A DNA stretch of 64,000 nt from Acidisoma sp. PAMC 29798. Lineage in GTDB: Bacteria > Pseudomonadota > Alphaproteobacteria > Acetobacterales > Acetobacteraceae. The notes under the pieces were generated by a model, which worked only from the letters and a program-made list of their open reading frames with translations, did no database searches and was not told where the DNA came from. Position 1 is the stretch's first letter, and every line of letters starts with the position of its first letter. A program made the translations under genes and the position numbers. This document shows, in pieces, positions 63,730 to 64,000 of this stretch. The stretch spans positions 1,240,001 to 1,304,000 of the forward strand of contig NZ_CP126994.1 of assembly GCF_030252425.1 (NCBI RefSeq). Direction: 5' to 3'.

Positions 63730-64000
63730 TGCGCGCCCCCGTTCTCACGCCCACTGAGGCGCTGTCCGGCTTCCTGTCCCGCTATGACGGGTTGCGTGCG
63801 CGGCTGCCGGGCGCCCCTGCCGAGCGCGATGCCGCCGCCGCCCTGTTGCGCGACAAGGGCTGGCCCACGCTGCGTGACGAGGCCTGGCATTACACGAACA
63901 TCCGCCCGATCACCGGTCTCGAATTCCGTGAGCCGCTGGATGAGGCCGCAACCGGCGCTCGGCTGATTTCGCTGCTGCCCGCCGTCGTCGGGCCGCGCCT
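63729..64000 (+). CDS. sufD: Fe-S cluster assembly protein SufD, 3' end cut off by window edge
   Basis: About 90 codons of sufD are visible. The N-terminus (MRAPVLTPTEALSGFLSRYDGLRARLPG) and the WPTLRDEAWHYTNIRPIT segment match SufD N-termini. The ATG at 63729 overlaps the sufC stop. The rest, including the SufB-interaction domain, is outside the window. Confidence 0.9.
   Translation, partial: MRAPVLTPTEALSGFLSRYDGLRARLPGAPAERDAAAALLRDKGWPTLRDEAWHYTNIRPITGLEFREPLDEAATGARLISLLPAVVGPR

Noticed and set aside
1-64000. tRNA, rRNA, prophage or integrative element
   Set aside because: No stretch between genes has a recognisable tRNA or rRNA sequence, and no integrase, transposase or phage structural gene is present.

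Overview
The window is GC-rich chromosomal DNA of an alphaproteobacterium, most likely in or near the Rhodospirillales/Acetobacteraceae (family placement is inference). Supporting signs are the dusB(nifR3)-ntrB-ntrC-ntrY-ntrX block, an alphaproteobacterial SOS box (GTTC-N7-GTTC) between divergent uvrA and ssb, a SUF iron-sulfur operon led by an Rrf2-type regulator, YajC with the short Ala-Tyr-Ala N-terminus, and two families of palindromic intergenic repeats. I see no rRNA, tRNA, prophage, insertion sequence or CRISPR array, and no gene-free stretch longer than about 250 bases.

Layout. 1-5.8 kb: tyrS (cut by the left edge) divergent from anmK; a secreted protein built from seven 15-residue repeats with its own terminator; a pirin; xylose isomerase; a slipin. 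5.7-9.5 kb: an SDR, yicC-gmk-lipoprotein with start/stop overlaps, and an orphan DNA methyltransferase. 9.5-13 kb: a three-gene envelope operon (TolQ/MotA-like, MotB/OmpA-like, proline-rich OmpA-like). 13-15.1 kb: suhB, efp, ispF. 15.2-22.6 kb: the nitrogen-regulation block. 22.7-29.5 kb: a DUF815 ATPase, yajC, sodB, a squalene-synthase-like protein, uvrA and ssb. 29.7-31.9 kb: a DUF1579-like protein, a LysR regulator and a less GC-rich small membrane protein.

32-48.4 kb is a large carbohydrate or polyol catabolism locus. Thirteen minus-strand genes run almost without gaps from a bifunctional class II aldolase/dehydrogenase through two complete binding-protein/permease sets, an SDR, a small membrane protein, two ABC ATPases, a PfkB kinase and a HAD phosphatase. 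A SorC-type regulator is divergent from the aldolase, and beyond it lie another SDR and a transaldolase-like gene. The likely logic is import, oxidation of an alcohol to a ketose, phosphorylation, aldol cleavage to a triose phosphate and oxidation of the aldehyde. The substrate cannot be read from the sequence.

48.6-64 kb: a TPR-GGDEF diguanylate cyclase, a CLC chloride channel, mannose-1-phosphate guanylyltransferase, a VapBC toxin-antitoxin pair, two MFS exporters, an RluA-type pseudouridine synthase, two envelope genes (DUF6476-like and DUF445), a small membrane protein, an agmatinase-family ureohydrolase, and the suf operon (regulator, sufB, sufC, sufD cut by the right edge).

The most unusual items are the 15-residue repeat protein, the two transporters beside a single pair of atypical ATPases, and the 30-base palindromic repeat family whose stems co-vary and which sits at gene 3' ends throughout.
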